Shown piece by piece: positions 9,984-19,339 of a stretch of 64,000 nucleotides of DNA. A model generated the notes under the pieces. The model was not told the origin of the DNA, made no database searches, and worked only from the letters and a program-made list of their open reading frames with translations. The translations under genes were made by a program, and so were the position numbers. The stretch comes from Pyropia yezoensis (taxonomy: Eukaryota; Rhodophyta; Bangiophyceae; Bangiales; Bangiaceae), in NCBI GenBank assembly GCA_009829735.1, contig CM020618.1, positions 34,138,894 through 34,202,893 of the forward strand, read 5' to 3'. Within the stretch, counting starts at the first letter, position 1; every line of letters starts with the position of its first letter.

Positions 9984-11356
9984 GCCATCCTCTCGTCGGC
10001 CGGTGGCCACCTACCGTCCTCGATAGGAGACGGCACCACGATCGCCATGCCCCAGCACGATCGCCGTGGTCGTGTCGGTCATCGATGATCCGCGCCGCCG
10101 CGTGATCCATTGCGTGCCGCCAACGGATTGTGCCGGATTCTACCCGTAGGCCACCCTGAACAGTGTCGCGAGTCTCCATGCATGGCATAGGCACCATGGT
10201 GCTTTGCGGAAAGAAGATCATCCATGCATTCCTTTCCTCGTGTAGTATCTCGTGAGAAGGGGCCCCACATGTCGTCTGTAAATTCGGGGTTCTTAATATC
10301 GCATGTGTGGGGTCCCCAGCACAGGGTTGCTTCATTACACCCGAATCACTCCACCTTTCGGCGAATATAGTGTAATTCGGGTTTCCGAATCCGAACGCGG
10401 TTCGGATAGACTTCCAAACAAATTAATACGTGCGCAAGAACTTTACGGACAATAACACACCGAGAGCCTGGAGATGGCTCGTCGATGGCTCTGTACTGTA
10501 CAACCCTTGCTCGGAAGATCCACAGAGACAGGCAGAGCTGTCGTCTAATGCAGTTAGCGAGTATCATGGGATATGTACATATGCGGAGGGAGCTCAGTCG
10601 TTGCCGCCACGCGTGGCGTGGCGCCGCCCTACAATGACTGACCCGTGTCAACTTAAAAAGACGTGTCCCACGCTCGCTGATCTGGCAGCTTTGACGGGTC
10701 CTCAAAACGGTCAGGCAGTGCATCGGGTGCTCTCACCGTGCTGCTGGTGCATGAGCTCCCCGCACACCGCAGCCTCGCACCGTCCAAGAGCGCGCTTCCC
10801 CGCACGGGGCCTTATGATTGTCTGCGGCTGTGTGCGTGGACACCTCACCACCAATTGCAAGACCACGTCAAGTGACCATGCCAGTTCTGTCAAGTACGCA
10901 CACACGTGGTCAATTGGTTGCCACGTGACCTCAATGCATGTGTCGTTCGGGTGGAACGCTTCCAGAGCTCGGGCGAGTCCACCGTATTCGCGAACCCAAA
11001 TGCGAATCCGAATCGACCCCCCACCAACCCTGCCCCAGCACATGGATGGAAAAAATGATACATTTTTTACGCTGCCTTTAATGAATTAACAGATTAATTC
11101 ATTGCATTTTTATTTTATAATCCTTTATGCTTTTTATTGCATTTTTTTTTATTGTGATGGACTAATCAAGGACACGTGCTCCGCGCTGACCACGCACGAC
11201 GGCGACGCTCTCGGCATACAGAGGACAATCGAGCGGCTTCCCACGCTCACTCACGCACGGCACCCCGTGCAACGCGCACGTCACCCACCCCCTCTCCTCC
11301 CGCCTCCACCCCCCCCTCCTCTTTCATAGGACCCGTTTCCGTCGCGGTTGCGCACC
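9984..11356. other. Gene-free stretch with AT-rich patch upstream of the hAT gene
   Basis: No frame has recognisable domains. A stem (GGGGCCCCACATG with CATGTGTGGGGTCCCC, about 10259-10318) and repeated TTCGGATTCG-type words (10376-10410 and 10985-11015) are visible. A sharply AT-rich patch lies at 11085-11165. The region precedes the hAT transposase start and probably contains the left end of that transposon, but I could not identify a terminal inverted repeat. Confidence 0.4.
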
Positions 11357-12897
11357 ATGCCCCCCCAAAACACACCTGAGCGTCCCAGTGCGACGGGATG
11401 TGTCGGTGATCAGGCTCAACCACCCCCTTTAACGCGTACCGGAAGCCAGGCTGGCACCTTCGCCCTTGCGGATGTTGGAACGACGGGTGGTGCCGCGGCA
11501 CCTGCTGCTCGCTGTCGCTAGGCTACCGCTCCTGTGCCGGCGGTCCCTCATCTTTTGGCTGCTGAACCTCATAGGGCTGGTAATGCTCCTGGCCGCAAGC
11601 TGAGTGACGTCAAGGCAGAGTTCGATGCGGTGCTGGGCGAGGGTGCTAAGTGCAAGCACTGCGGAAAGTGTGGCAAAAACCACTCGCACACGCGACACCG
11701 AAGTTGGGGCGGTGTACAAGGGCTGCCTCCCGTGTCGGGGGAACCGGAAGAAGTGCAAGTCGCACACACTCTGTCCCTGTTGTGGGGCAATCCCGCCACT
11801 AACAAACAAGAAGATGGTGTGTGGGCCAACAGTTTCTTGGTCGGGACGGGGACGCAGGGCCAAGCCCCGCTGTCCCTCCCCTTATCCCCCCCAGGGTCCA
11901 CTCAGAATCTCGCCACTCAGAATCTCCCACCCCAGCACCTGCCCACCGGGCCACACGAAAATTCAAGACGATAAATGCAGAAAACCCTCAAATCCAAGTT
12001 GGATTTACTACTAAGCTAACTATCCCAGACTTAGGGAATATGGACCCGAATGCAGGGGGAGGAACGGGTCAGGCTAGTGGCCTGCCGCCCCTTGCATGGC
12101 ACTTGTTGCCCCCCCTACCTGGGGGTCAATACGGCCACAGAAAGCTCGTCAAGAACAAGCAGCAAAGCGGTACACTATCGGCTGTGCACCCATACAACTG
12201 TAGGTCTGCCCCTTAGCTGGTCAAGTTACTGGTGTGGAGCGTGTGCTCGACGTTGCAGCGGACTAAGCAAGGCCCGTTTGACCCCCACGCGACCGTTCTT
12301 TCACGGTGGGCGGATGCGCCAAGCCGGATTGGGCAGGCTGCGGCGGGGACGCCGTCTGGTCCCGCTCCCACGCCGAATGTCGCTCCAAGTGTGCTGAGCT
12401 ACATGGACCTTGTGAGCCCTGAGCAGGTCGAGGCCATTGCGTTCGCTGTTTTAAATTTCTTTGTCGCCTGTCGCGTTCCGTTTGCTCTGGATGAGCACCC
12501 TGCCTTCATCGACGTGCTCAAGGCACTGCGACAAGCATATGTGTTGAGGAAGCACCCACCCACACGCAAGCAGCTCGCGGGCCCTCTCCTGGACCGACTG
12601 TACGAGCAAATTAGAGCCTGTGTCTTGCCGTTCCTGTCCCAGTGGTGCACGCGGCGCAAGGCGGTGCTCATCCTGGACGCCTGGGAGAACGTCAATGTGA
12701 GGAACCACTCACACTTGGGAAGCCCTCAACGCACTCTTGATGGTGTCAGCGACCCGTGCCAGCCAATAGGGCGACAGGGTGCGAGGAAGAGGATGGGGGT
12801 GGTGACGATGATGAGTCTGGGGAAGAGGACGGCGCGACGTCGGTGGCGATCTTGGGTGGTTCAACGGGTTAAGGTCATCTTTGGTCTATGTCTGTGA
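11357..12897 (+). pseudogene. hAT-family transposase (BED finger + DUF659-like region), interrupted
   Basis: An ATG in Kozak context (CACCATG, 11357) opens a frame with an in-frame TAG at 11519. The frame then enters a BED-type zinc finger (KLSDVKAEFDAVL...AKCKHCGK) up to 11668, where a solo LTR (11669-12139) and its 5-bp target duplication interrupt it. From 12145 it resumes and supplies the remaining zinc ligands (L-x2-H-x4-C). After an in-frame TAG at 12214 it continues into a DUF659/hAT-like block: FFVACRVPFALDEHPAF, QLAGPLLDRLYEQIRA and VLILDAWENVNVRNH (12448-12712). Beyond 12716 the frame is lost. An acidic run (EEEDGGGDDDESGEED) in another frame to about 12870 may be a remnant of the later protein. 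The RNase-H C-terminus and hATC dimerisation domain are absent, so the copy is dead. Confidence 0.75.
11669..12139 (-). repeat. Solo LTR of the outer-chromovirus family inside the hAT gene
   Basis: This 471-bp block is the reverse complement of the LTRs at 13061-13530 and 32788-33256, with TGTGGCA/TGCCACA-type ends. It is flanked by the perfect 5-bp duplication GAAAG (11664-11668 and 12140-12144). There is no internal retroelement sequence, so it is a solo LTR left by LTR-LTR recombination. It splits the BED finger between its two Cys ligands and its His/Cys ligands. Confidence 0.95.
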
Positions 12898-13060
12898 TTG
12901 CCCGTCCGGTCTCCCCCGGTGGCGCCGACACCCACGCGCTATGTACTCACGTCGAGGCACCCGAGGTGCCCCAAAGCATGCGCTTCCCCGTTGCGTCGCC
13001 CGTAGGCACAAAACGGCCCAAAAACAAAGCATGGCTCTCAAAACAAAGCATGGTCGGGCG

Positions 13061-13530
13061 TGTGGCAGTATTGACCCCCAGGTACGGGGGCAACATGTGC
13101 CATGCAAGGGGCGGCAGGCCACTAGCCTGACCCGTTCCTCCCCCTGCATTTGGGTCCGTATTCCCTAAGTTTGGGATAGTTAGCTTAGTAGTAAATCCAA
13201 CTTGGATTTGAGGGTTTTCTGCATTTATCGTCTTGAATTTTCGTGTGGCCCGGTGGGCTGGTGCTGGGGTGGGAGATTCTGAGTGGCGAGATTCTGAGTG
13301 GACCCTGGGGGGGATAAGGGGAGGGACAGCGGGGCTTGGCCCTGCGTCCCCGTCCCGACCAAGAAACTGTTGGACCACACACCATCCTCTTGTTTGTCAG
13401 TGGGGGGTTTGCCCCACAACAGGGACAGAGTGTGTGCGACTTTCACTTCTTCCGGTTCCCCCGACACGGGAGGCAGCCCTTGTACACCGCCCCAACTTGG
13501 GTGCCGTGTGCGTAAGTGGTTTTTGCCACA
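13061..13530 (+). repeat. 5' LTR of the outer chromovirus
   Basis: This 470-bp repeat matches 32788-33256 with about ten differences and the solo LTR at 11669-12139 in reverse. Terminal 7-mers TGTGGCA/TGCCACA are inverted. It should hold promoter and polyadenylation signals. ORFs inside it recur in all three copies only because the LTR repeats. Confidence 0.96.
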
Positions 13531-13532
13531 TT

Positions 13533-13547
13533 TGGTGGAGCAGCAGG
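13533..13547 (+). promoter_or_regulatory. Primer-binding site, outer element
   Basis: TGGTGGAGCAGCAGG begins two bases after the 5' LTR. It would pair with a tRNA 3' end reading ...CTGCTCCACCA. The inner element has the same 15 bases. It is not the initiator-Met type (TGGTATCAGAGC) common in plant elements. Confidence 0.75.
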
Positions 13548-13649
13548 GGACAGAGGTAAACTTTACCTCCGGGTGCACCTGGGTGTAGGGGGCCCTCTGT
13601 CTCAGAGGAACGGTGGACTTGGACCGTGTCATACGGATCGTCAGCCAAC

Positions 13650-13902
13650 ATGGCTAGTTCGGACCCCCCGTCGTCCGGGGAGTACACGGGTGACGCACGT
13701 ACTTCAGTGCCTTTGAATACTGGTGAGACACAGGTGGGTTTACCTGGGGTCGCAGAGGGACTAGAGGTCCCACAAGCCAGCAGGACTGGAAGTGCGGGCG
13801 GGCAACAGGCCACCCCGACTCAGTCGGGAGTTCGCTCGGGTGACACTTCTGATGTGGGTGGGCCGAAGTCTGGCCACCGTGTGGTACACTCAACGGGAAC
13901 GT
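13650..13902 (+). pseudogene. gag: gag of the outer chromovirus, 5' part
   Basis: ATG at 13650 (MASSDPPSSGEYTG...) opens the Ser/Gly/Thr-rich N-terminus of Gag. It is cut at 13902 by the inner element. The codon phase at 13902 matches the phase at 24726, so this is the first 253 nt of the gag that continues at 24726-26419. Together they make 1947 nt, an exact multiple of three. Confidence 0.88.
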
Positions 13903-14264
13903 TGTAGCAATATGGTTGTCCGTATTGTGACCCTAATATCAGGGGGGCTACTTCTAATCCTTAACTTTCAATTTGAGAGTCCGAGCTGGTCACGGTATCT
14001 ATAAGTTACGTATGACCAGAGGGACTTGCATCTTGGGGTGGAGGGTAGTTCGTAGTGTCTCCGAGGGTTTATAACGAGGGGGCCGGTGGCGATTCCACCG
14101 CCGGCCAAGGAGAACAACAAACCCCTCCCATTTGGGCTCCCATCTTGGTCCCGTGGCTTGCGCTCCAAGGACAGCAACCTTGGCCTCCCGGTGACGTTGG
14201 TGCCGATCCCCCTTGGTGAGTGTTCCCTGAGAGTGGACGCGCGACGGATTCCTATTGTGCTACA
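13903..14264 (+). repeat. 5' LTR of the inner chromovirus
   Basis: 362 bp, differing from 24359-24720 by about two substitutions (one near 14052, one near 14093). Ends are the inverted 7-mers TGTAGCA/TGCTACA. It abuts AACGT on the left and the primer-binding site on the right. Confidence 0.97.
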
Positions 14265-14265
14265 T

Positions 14266-14280
14266 TGGTGGAGCAGCAGG
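14266..14280 (+). promoter_or_regulatory. Primer-binding site, inner element
   Basis: TGGTGGAGCAGCAGG lies one base after the LTR and equals the outer element's site, so both elements appear to use the same tRNA primer although their LTRs differ. Confidence 0.75.
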
Positions 14281-14489
14281 TGACGGGTTTCCGTCACCCT
14301 TGTGGTGACGCCGTCTTCGGCCCTGGCACACGGATAGGGATCCGGTCCTTTTCTTGTACTCGTGGTGTTGCGACCTGATCGATTGTGTTGAGCTTTTACC
14401 TGTGACTGTGACCTACTGTTACTCTCCCCAATCTACCCCCTCGCTCTCTTATTCGTGGTGATCGTTGCGTCGGTTGACTGATTGTGACT

Positions 14490-16673
14490 ATGTCTACCCA
14501 AGAGACGGGGAACGTTCAAGATGACGGATCGGCGTCGACGCCGACTCCGGAGGTGACTACGGGAACCGGGATCGGGAACCCGATCGATAACATTGAGACG
14601 CCAATGCTTTCCGGTGCCGGATCGACGTTTGGCACGGCTCGGACGGCAGGAGGCGGGGGCCCGCCTCAACTGTCGTCGACCGACCTCACTCCGCCGCCTC
14701 CTTCACCAGGGGATTCCCTGATGGCATCATTGGCCCGCATCGAGGCCCGGTTTTCCGGGCTCGACGCCCGTCAAGATCGGACGGAGGACGCAATGGCAGT
14801 GTTGATGTCAACACGGCACACGACGGGACCCCGTCGTGTTCCTCCTACACCGGTACGGTTCGAACCGGCCGGACTACTTTCGGAGTCCACCAGGGTCAAT
14901 CCCGGGGTTGCTACTCCGGGACAACCCCCGGACACAATGGGATATGGGTCCGACTCGTCGGCAGAGTTGGAACGGAGTCACACGGAGCGATACGCTCGGA
15001 GCACCCGAAGCGGACTCCGCGGACACGACCCGGCGGATACTTACGCCGGGGGAGAGTCGATTATTGGGGGAGGGGGTACCCTCTCGCAGTACCCCCACGA
15101 CGAAGGAGGCCAGGCAACTCGGGCTCCCGAGGTGCCGACGCCTGAAGTACCATCTTCAGTGATGGAAGCTATGACCGCGCAGGTAACTGCGAGCCTACTG
15201 AAGCGGATGGAGTCCGATGAGTTCGCTCATCAACTGGCTAAGCGACTGGATATCCAGGACGCTGACACGGAGATCGTCAACGAGGTCTTCCGGTCGGTTC
15301 TTACTCCGGAACGTTATCGTTTGGAGGACCGCTTTACCACCGTATCGGAATCGATGCGTAATACGTCGCATCGGGCGATCCGCTCTATGCAGACCCTTAT
15401 GAAGGGAGTCCCTATGTTCGGGGGGCCGAACGGACGCCCGTTGGCAGTCATCGGCTTCTTGACTAGCTTCAAGGCAGCCGCGGACAAGGCGCTCGTTAAC
15501 GAGGGGCTGGCCCTGGAGATCCTCCCGTTCTTTGTTGATGAACGGGTGCGAGGCATTCTTCGCCAGGCATCCCCGAAGCCGGGAATGAGGGTCGCGGCCA
15601 CCCCCATGGATTACCGTGGGATATTGAAGGAGCTGCTAAGCAGCTACCTCAGTGAGGACAAGTGCGAGGACCACTATCGGGCCCTTCGCACTGCCACCGC
15701 CCAGTCCTGGGAGGATGAGGAGATGTTTGGACGCCGGATCCAAGAGCTCGACTACGAGCTGGGGAAGCTCCTCGGAGAAGGGGAGCTACGGGCCATCCTG
15801 TTCGCAGGAGTACCCAACTACGTGCGGATATCCGCACGGGGCGCCAACACGGCACGGACGAACTTCAGTCGACTGATGCATATGTGCAAGTCCCTAGGGG
15901 ACGCCTACCGGGTTCTACACCCGGAGTGTGCCTTGGCCCCGAAGCCCAAGGGTGAGGGAGGCAAGCCCAGTCTTACCCCGGTACCGGGGCAAGAGAAGGT
16001 GGAACGTAAGGCCGCACCAGTACTGGTGGCGACCGAACATACCCCTATTGGTGAGGATGACCCTCTAGTCGACCAACAGGGCCACCTGTTGCTACCGGCG
16101 ACGCCGGTGATTGATGAACATGGTACGGTAGCGTACATCGCCCCGGCTGGAACCCAGTTCCAGGTCAACGAAGGAACGGGACGGCGCGTCCCGTATGTGC
16201 GGACTACGGGGTACTCCCCGGTGACGGGTAACCCTCACCAACCCTTGCCAACATGGGCGGTGCGCACGGAGGCACCTCCGCAGATTGCGGGCCGACCCAA
16301 CCGGTTGGGGGAATCCATGTTCCGGTTGACCCAAGGACCCAAGGCCTACCAGGGAGCAGGCACTCGGGCGCCCGAGGGAGGCAACCGTAGCTACGGGGCT
16401 ACCCCGATGCGAACTCAAGGGGGGACCGGCACGTCCGGGTGTATGTTGTGTGGGGATCCCCAGCACTGGGTGTCTTCCTGCCCACTCATCCCCGAGGAGT
16501 CTCGGCGGGCAGCGGCGCAACGCAAGGCATCCACCGGGGGGTATCCCGCCCGAGCACCCGGACCCGCACCGGGTAGGCAGCCAGCTCCAGGTGGAGTACT
16601 GGCCGTCGAGGGGGCACCTCCTCAGCCGGATGTCCCGGCGGACAGCACCCTACCAAGGGCGGGAAACGAGTAA
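14490..16673 (+). CDS. gag: Gag polyprotein of the inner chromovirus
   Basis: The ATG at 14490 gives 727 residues; an upstream GTG at 14484 is not needed. The first 200 residues are Thr/Gly/Pro/Ser-rich. The middle (about 230-480) is the capsid-like helical part, including the region around LPFFVDERVRGIL and YVRISARGANTARTNF. Near the C-terminus CMLCGDPQHWVSSC is a perfect CX2CX4HX4C nucleic-acid-binding knuckle. The protein ends AGNE, as does the outer element's Gag. The TAA (16671-16673) is followed by GAGGAAGG and the pol ATG eight nucleotides later, in another frame, so pol is probably made by stop-restart translation. It packages the element RNA in cytoplasmic particles. Confidence 0.93.
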   Translation: MSTQETGNVQDDGSASTPTPEVTTGTGIGNPIDNIETPMLSGAGSTFGTARTAGGGGPPQLSSTDLTPPPPSPGDSLMASLARIEARFSGLDARQDRTEDAMAVLMSTRHTTGPRRVPPTPVRFEPAGLLSESTRVNPGVATPGQPPDTMGYGSDSSAELERSHTERYARSTRSGLRGHDPADTYAGGESIIGGGGTLSQYPHDEGGQATRAPEVPTPEVPSSVMEAMTAQVTASLLKRMESDEFAHQLAKRLDIQDADTEIVNEVFRSVLTPERYRLEDRFTTVSESMRNTSHRAIRSMQTLMKGVPMFGGPNGRPLAVIGFLTSFKAAADKALVNEGLALEILPFFVDERVRGILRQASPKPGMRVAATPMDYRGILKELLSSYLSEDKCEDHYRALRTATAQSWEDEEMFGRRIQELDYELGKLLGEGELRAILFAGVPNYVRISARGANTARTNFSRLMHMCKSLGDAYRVLHPECALAPKPKGEGGKPSLTPVPGQEKVERKAAPVLVATEHTPIGEDDPLVDQQGHLLLPATPVIDEHGTVAYIAPAGTQFQVNEGTGRRVPYVRTTGYSPVTGNPHQPLPTWAVRTEAPPQIAGRPNRLGESMFRLTQGPKAYQGAGTRAPEGGNRSYGATPMRTQGGTGTSGCMLCGDPQHWVSSCPLIPEESRRAAAQRKASTGGYPARAPGPAPGRQPAPGGVLAVEGAPPQPDVPADSTLPRAGNE

Positions 16674-16681
16674 GAGGAAGG

Positions 16682-19336
16682 ATGACCGGGGGGCGCTGGG
16701 GTTACCCAAGCAAGCCACCCCGGAGTACCGCGGGGAAAGCCCCACGGAGAGCGCGGTTGAGCCGACGCCGCATCAACCCCCGGGTACACCTTCCGGCCCC
16801 GACGACACGGCGTCAGGGGATTGATGACCAACCTCCAAGGTTGGGAGGAGAGGACGGGAAGCCCCGTCACGTTGAACCAGACAAGGGCCCTGTTCAGGAT
16901 GCCCGAGCTACACCGGATATCGGTGTAGGACATGTGTTGTTTACCTTGGAGAACTTCAAGGTATCAGCCACACTGGGGGTTGACCCCCAGTCGACACGAT
17001 CGTACTACCCTGTACTGGATACAGGGGCTGGACCCAACCTTATCCGGAAGGATACCCTCCCGGACAAGTGGCTTCCACGAGTCAGAGTGACTCGGGGACC
17101 CACCATCAAGGACGCGAATGGTCGACCCATTCGTACGACCGCAGCGATGTCGCTGCAGGTTACCATCGGGGATCTCACCACGGAAGTTGACTTCCTGGTA
17201 TGTGAAACGCTATCGGTGCCCTGCATACTGGGGTGCACCTTCATCAACGTTCACGTTGATGCAATCCGGCCAGGCCGGAGGACCGTCGAGCTTCAAGAAG
17301 CCGACGGGACGAAGCGAGGACACACGGCTATCGTCAGGGATCTGACGCTACAAGGAAGCCACGTTAACGTGGCTGAGGTGTACGCAAGCGTCGAGCCGAA
17401 GACACTTCGATTGGCCAAGCGAACTCGCTTTGAGCCGTTGTCAGAGACAGTCCTCCCGGTTAACTGCGACCTCGCAGGCATCTGCAGAGTCCAGTCCAAC
17501 CTACGGACGTACAAGCGCCATGGGTTGACCATGGCCAACGGTCTCATAGACCTCCCAGCAGGAGGGTCGTCCCTCCTAGTGATGGCGAACTATCGCCGTA
17601 AGGCAGTCACCCTCCCGAAGGGAACTATCCTCGGGATTGCCGAACTCTACGAAGGAGATATCCTTACCCCTGATAAGGAAGGTCAAGTGGAACCACTTGA
17701 AGTACTGGCGGTCGCCGAGACCACCGAGCGACAGCAACCCGATGACGGGAAGCCTAACCCATCGGCGGCTCCGGTGGACCTGCCGCCAAAGGACCAAGAG
17801 GCCTTGAAGGCACTGGCCGAGGCTGACCTCGACCACCTTCCCCCTTCGGTAGCCGAAGGGGTACGACGGATGCTAAGAAAGCATGACGTTATGTGGACAG
17901 GCGGGGCGTTGGGGACCATTGGGGCAACCCAACATCGTATAGACCTGGTACCAGGCGCACGACCCGCCCGCTCACAACCGCACCGAGCGGGACCTATGCA
18001 ACGAGAGATCGTTGATGGAGAAGTGAAGATGATGAGGGAAGCTAAGGTGATCCGACCTTCGATGTCGGAATGGGGTGCCCCAGTCGTTATTGTGCCGAAG
18101 AAGGATCAAACCCCTCGGTTCTGCATCGATTATCGACGCCTCAACTTGGTTACCAAGAAGGACTCATACCCTTTACCAAGGATGGATGAATGCATCGACT
18201 CCCTGGGGGAGGCTACGGTGTTTACCACCATCGACTGCAATGCCGGATACTGGCAGATCCCGGTGGCGGACGAGGATATCCCCAAGACGGCATTCGTCTG
18301 TCACAGTGGAGTGTACGAGTTCCTAAGGATGCCCTTCGGATTGTCCAACGCCACCGCTACATTCCAGCGGGCTATCGACATCATACTGTCGGGGGTGAAG
18401 TGGCGTAACTGCCTAGTGTACCTCGATGACGTCATCGTCTTCTCGCGTAACATGGATGACCATGTACAACATGTTGACGAGGTACTCACCCTCTTGAGGA
18501 ACGCCGGGGTAACCCTGCGTCTGAAGAAGTACGCCTTCTTCCAACAGACGGTCGAGTATCTGGGCCACCAGATAACCCCTGGTAAACTAGGGGTACTCGA
18601 AGCCAATACCCGGGCACTCCGGGATGCCCGGTTCCCTAACACCCAGACGCAGCTCAAGAGCTTCCTGGGAATGTGCAATGTATACCGACGGTTCGTCAAG
18701 GACTTCGCTCGGATAGCTAAACCGTTAACGGTTCTTACGAGCAGTACCTTACCCAAGGTACTCCAACCCCCTTCGCCTAGCGAAGAGGAGGCATTCGAGT
18801 CGCTGAAGCGAGCCCTACTAGCCCCACCCGTCCTTGCGTTACCGCATAGACGGGGTACCTTCGTCATCGATGTCGATGCGTGTGATACACAAGTGGGATG
18901 CACCCTGTTACAGGGAGAGACGTTGATAGGTACCGACAACGTTATCCCGGACCTACGTCCGGTAGGGTACTTCAGCCGGACACTCAACCCGGCTGAGCGG
19001 AACTATAGTGCCACCGAGCGTGAATGCCTCGGAGTTATATGGGCAGTGCAACTGCTCCGTCCATACCTGGAGGGCTCCAGGTTCATCGTGAGGTCCGACC
19101 ACGAACCCCTACGATGGCTCCTCAACCTTGGTGACAAAGATTCCGATAGCCATGGGAGGCTAGCCCGATGGAGGCTGAAGATGGCCGAGCACGACTACCG
19201 CACGGTGTATAAGGCTGGGTCAACCCACCACCTCGGAGACGGGTTGTCTCGACTCGACACCCCGAGCGGGGATACCCGCCCGGTGGACGAGGACATCCCG
19301 GTAGTACCGGTGTGCATGGTGGGTAATGCTACCTAG
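16682..19336 (+). CDS. pol: Pol of the inner chromovirus: protease, reverse transcriptase, RNase H
   Basis: 884 codons. The aspartic protease motif VLDTGAGPNLIRK lies at about residues 116-128. RT follows, with VVIVPKKDQTPRFCIDYRRLN, MPFGLSNATATFQRA and the catalytic YLDDVIVFSR, then the thumb and connection (RSFLGMCNVYRRF-like). RNase H has FVIDVDACDTQVGCTLLQ, a central ATERECLGVIWAV and SDHEPLRWLL. The frame ends in TAG (19334-19336, context ACC TAG GGT), and integrase continues in the same frame. TAG is either a recent lesion or a read-through signal. The start lies 8 nt after the gag stop. The enzyme copies element RNA into cDNA. Confidence 0.94.
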   Translation: MTGGRWGYPSKPPRSTAGKAPRRARLSRRRINPRVHLPAPTTRRQGIDDQPPRLGGEDGKPRHVEPDKGPVQDARATPDIGVGHVLFTLENFKVSATLGVDPQSTRSYYPVLDTGAGPNLIRKDTLPDKWLPRVRVTRGPTIKDANGRPIRTTAAMSLQVTIGDLTTEVDFLVCETLSVPCILGCTFINVHVDAIRPGRRTVELQEADGTKRGHTAIVRDLTLQGSHVNVAEVYASVEPKTLRLAKRTRFEPLSETVLPVNCDLAGICRVQSNLRTYKRHGLTMANGLIDLPAGGSSLLVMANYRRKAVTLPKGTILGIAELYEGDILTPDKEGQVEPLEVLAVAETTERQQPDDGKPNPSAAPVDLPPKDQEALKALAEADLDHLPPSVAEGVRRMLRKHDVMWTGGALGTIGATQHRIDLVPGARPARSQPHRAGPMQREIVDGEVKMMREAKVIRPSMSEWGAPVVIVPKKDQTPRFCIDYRRLNLVTKKDSYPLPRMDECIDSLGEATVFTTIDCNAGYWQIPVADEDIPKTAFVCHSGVYEFLRMPFGLSNATATFQRAIDIILSGVKWRNCLVYLDDVIVFSRNMDDHVQHVDEVLTLLRNAGVTLRLKKYAFFQQTVEYLGHQITPGKLGVLEANTRALRDARFPNTQTQLKSFLGMCNVYRRFVKDFARIAKPLTVLTSSTLPKVLQPPSPSEEEAFESLKRALLAPPVLALPHRRGTFVIDVDACDTQVGCTLLQGETLIGTDNVIPDLRPVGYFSRTLNPAERNYSATERECLGVIWAVQLLRPYLEGSRFIVRSDHEPLRWLLNLGDKDSDSHGRLARWRLKMAEHDYRTVYKAGSTHHLGDGLSRLDTPSGDTRPVDEDIPVVPVCMVGNAT

Positions 19337-19339
19337 GGT

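Noticed and set aside
10259-10410. hAT terminal inverted repeat (CAGGGTTGC-like) at the left of the hAT gene
   Set aside because: CAGGG-type starts are common and I found no matching inverse right of the gene, so the end was not called.
11534-11974. Zinc-finger-like ORF with C-x2-C and CPCCG motifs (also at 13225-13632 and 32912-33286)
   Set aside because: The recurring part is LTR sequence. Only the first copy joins it to real hAT coding sequence, through an insertion.
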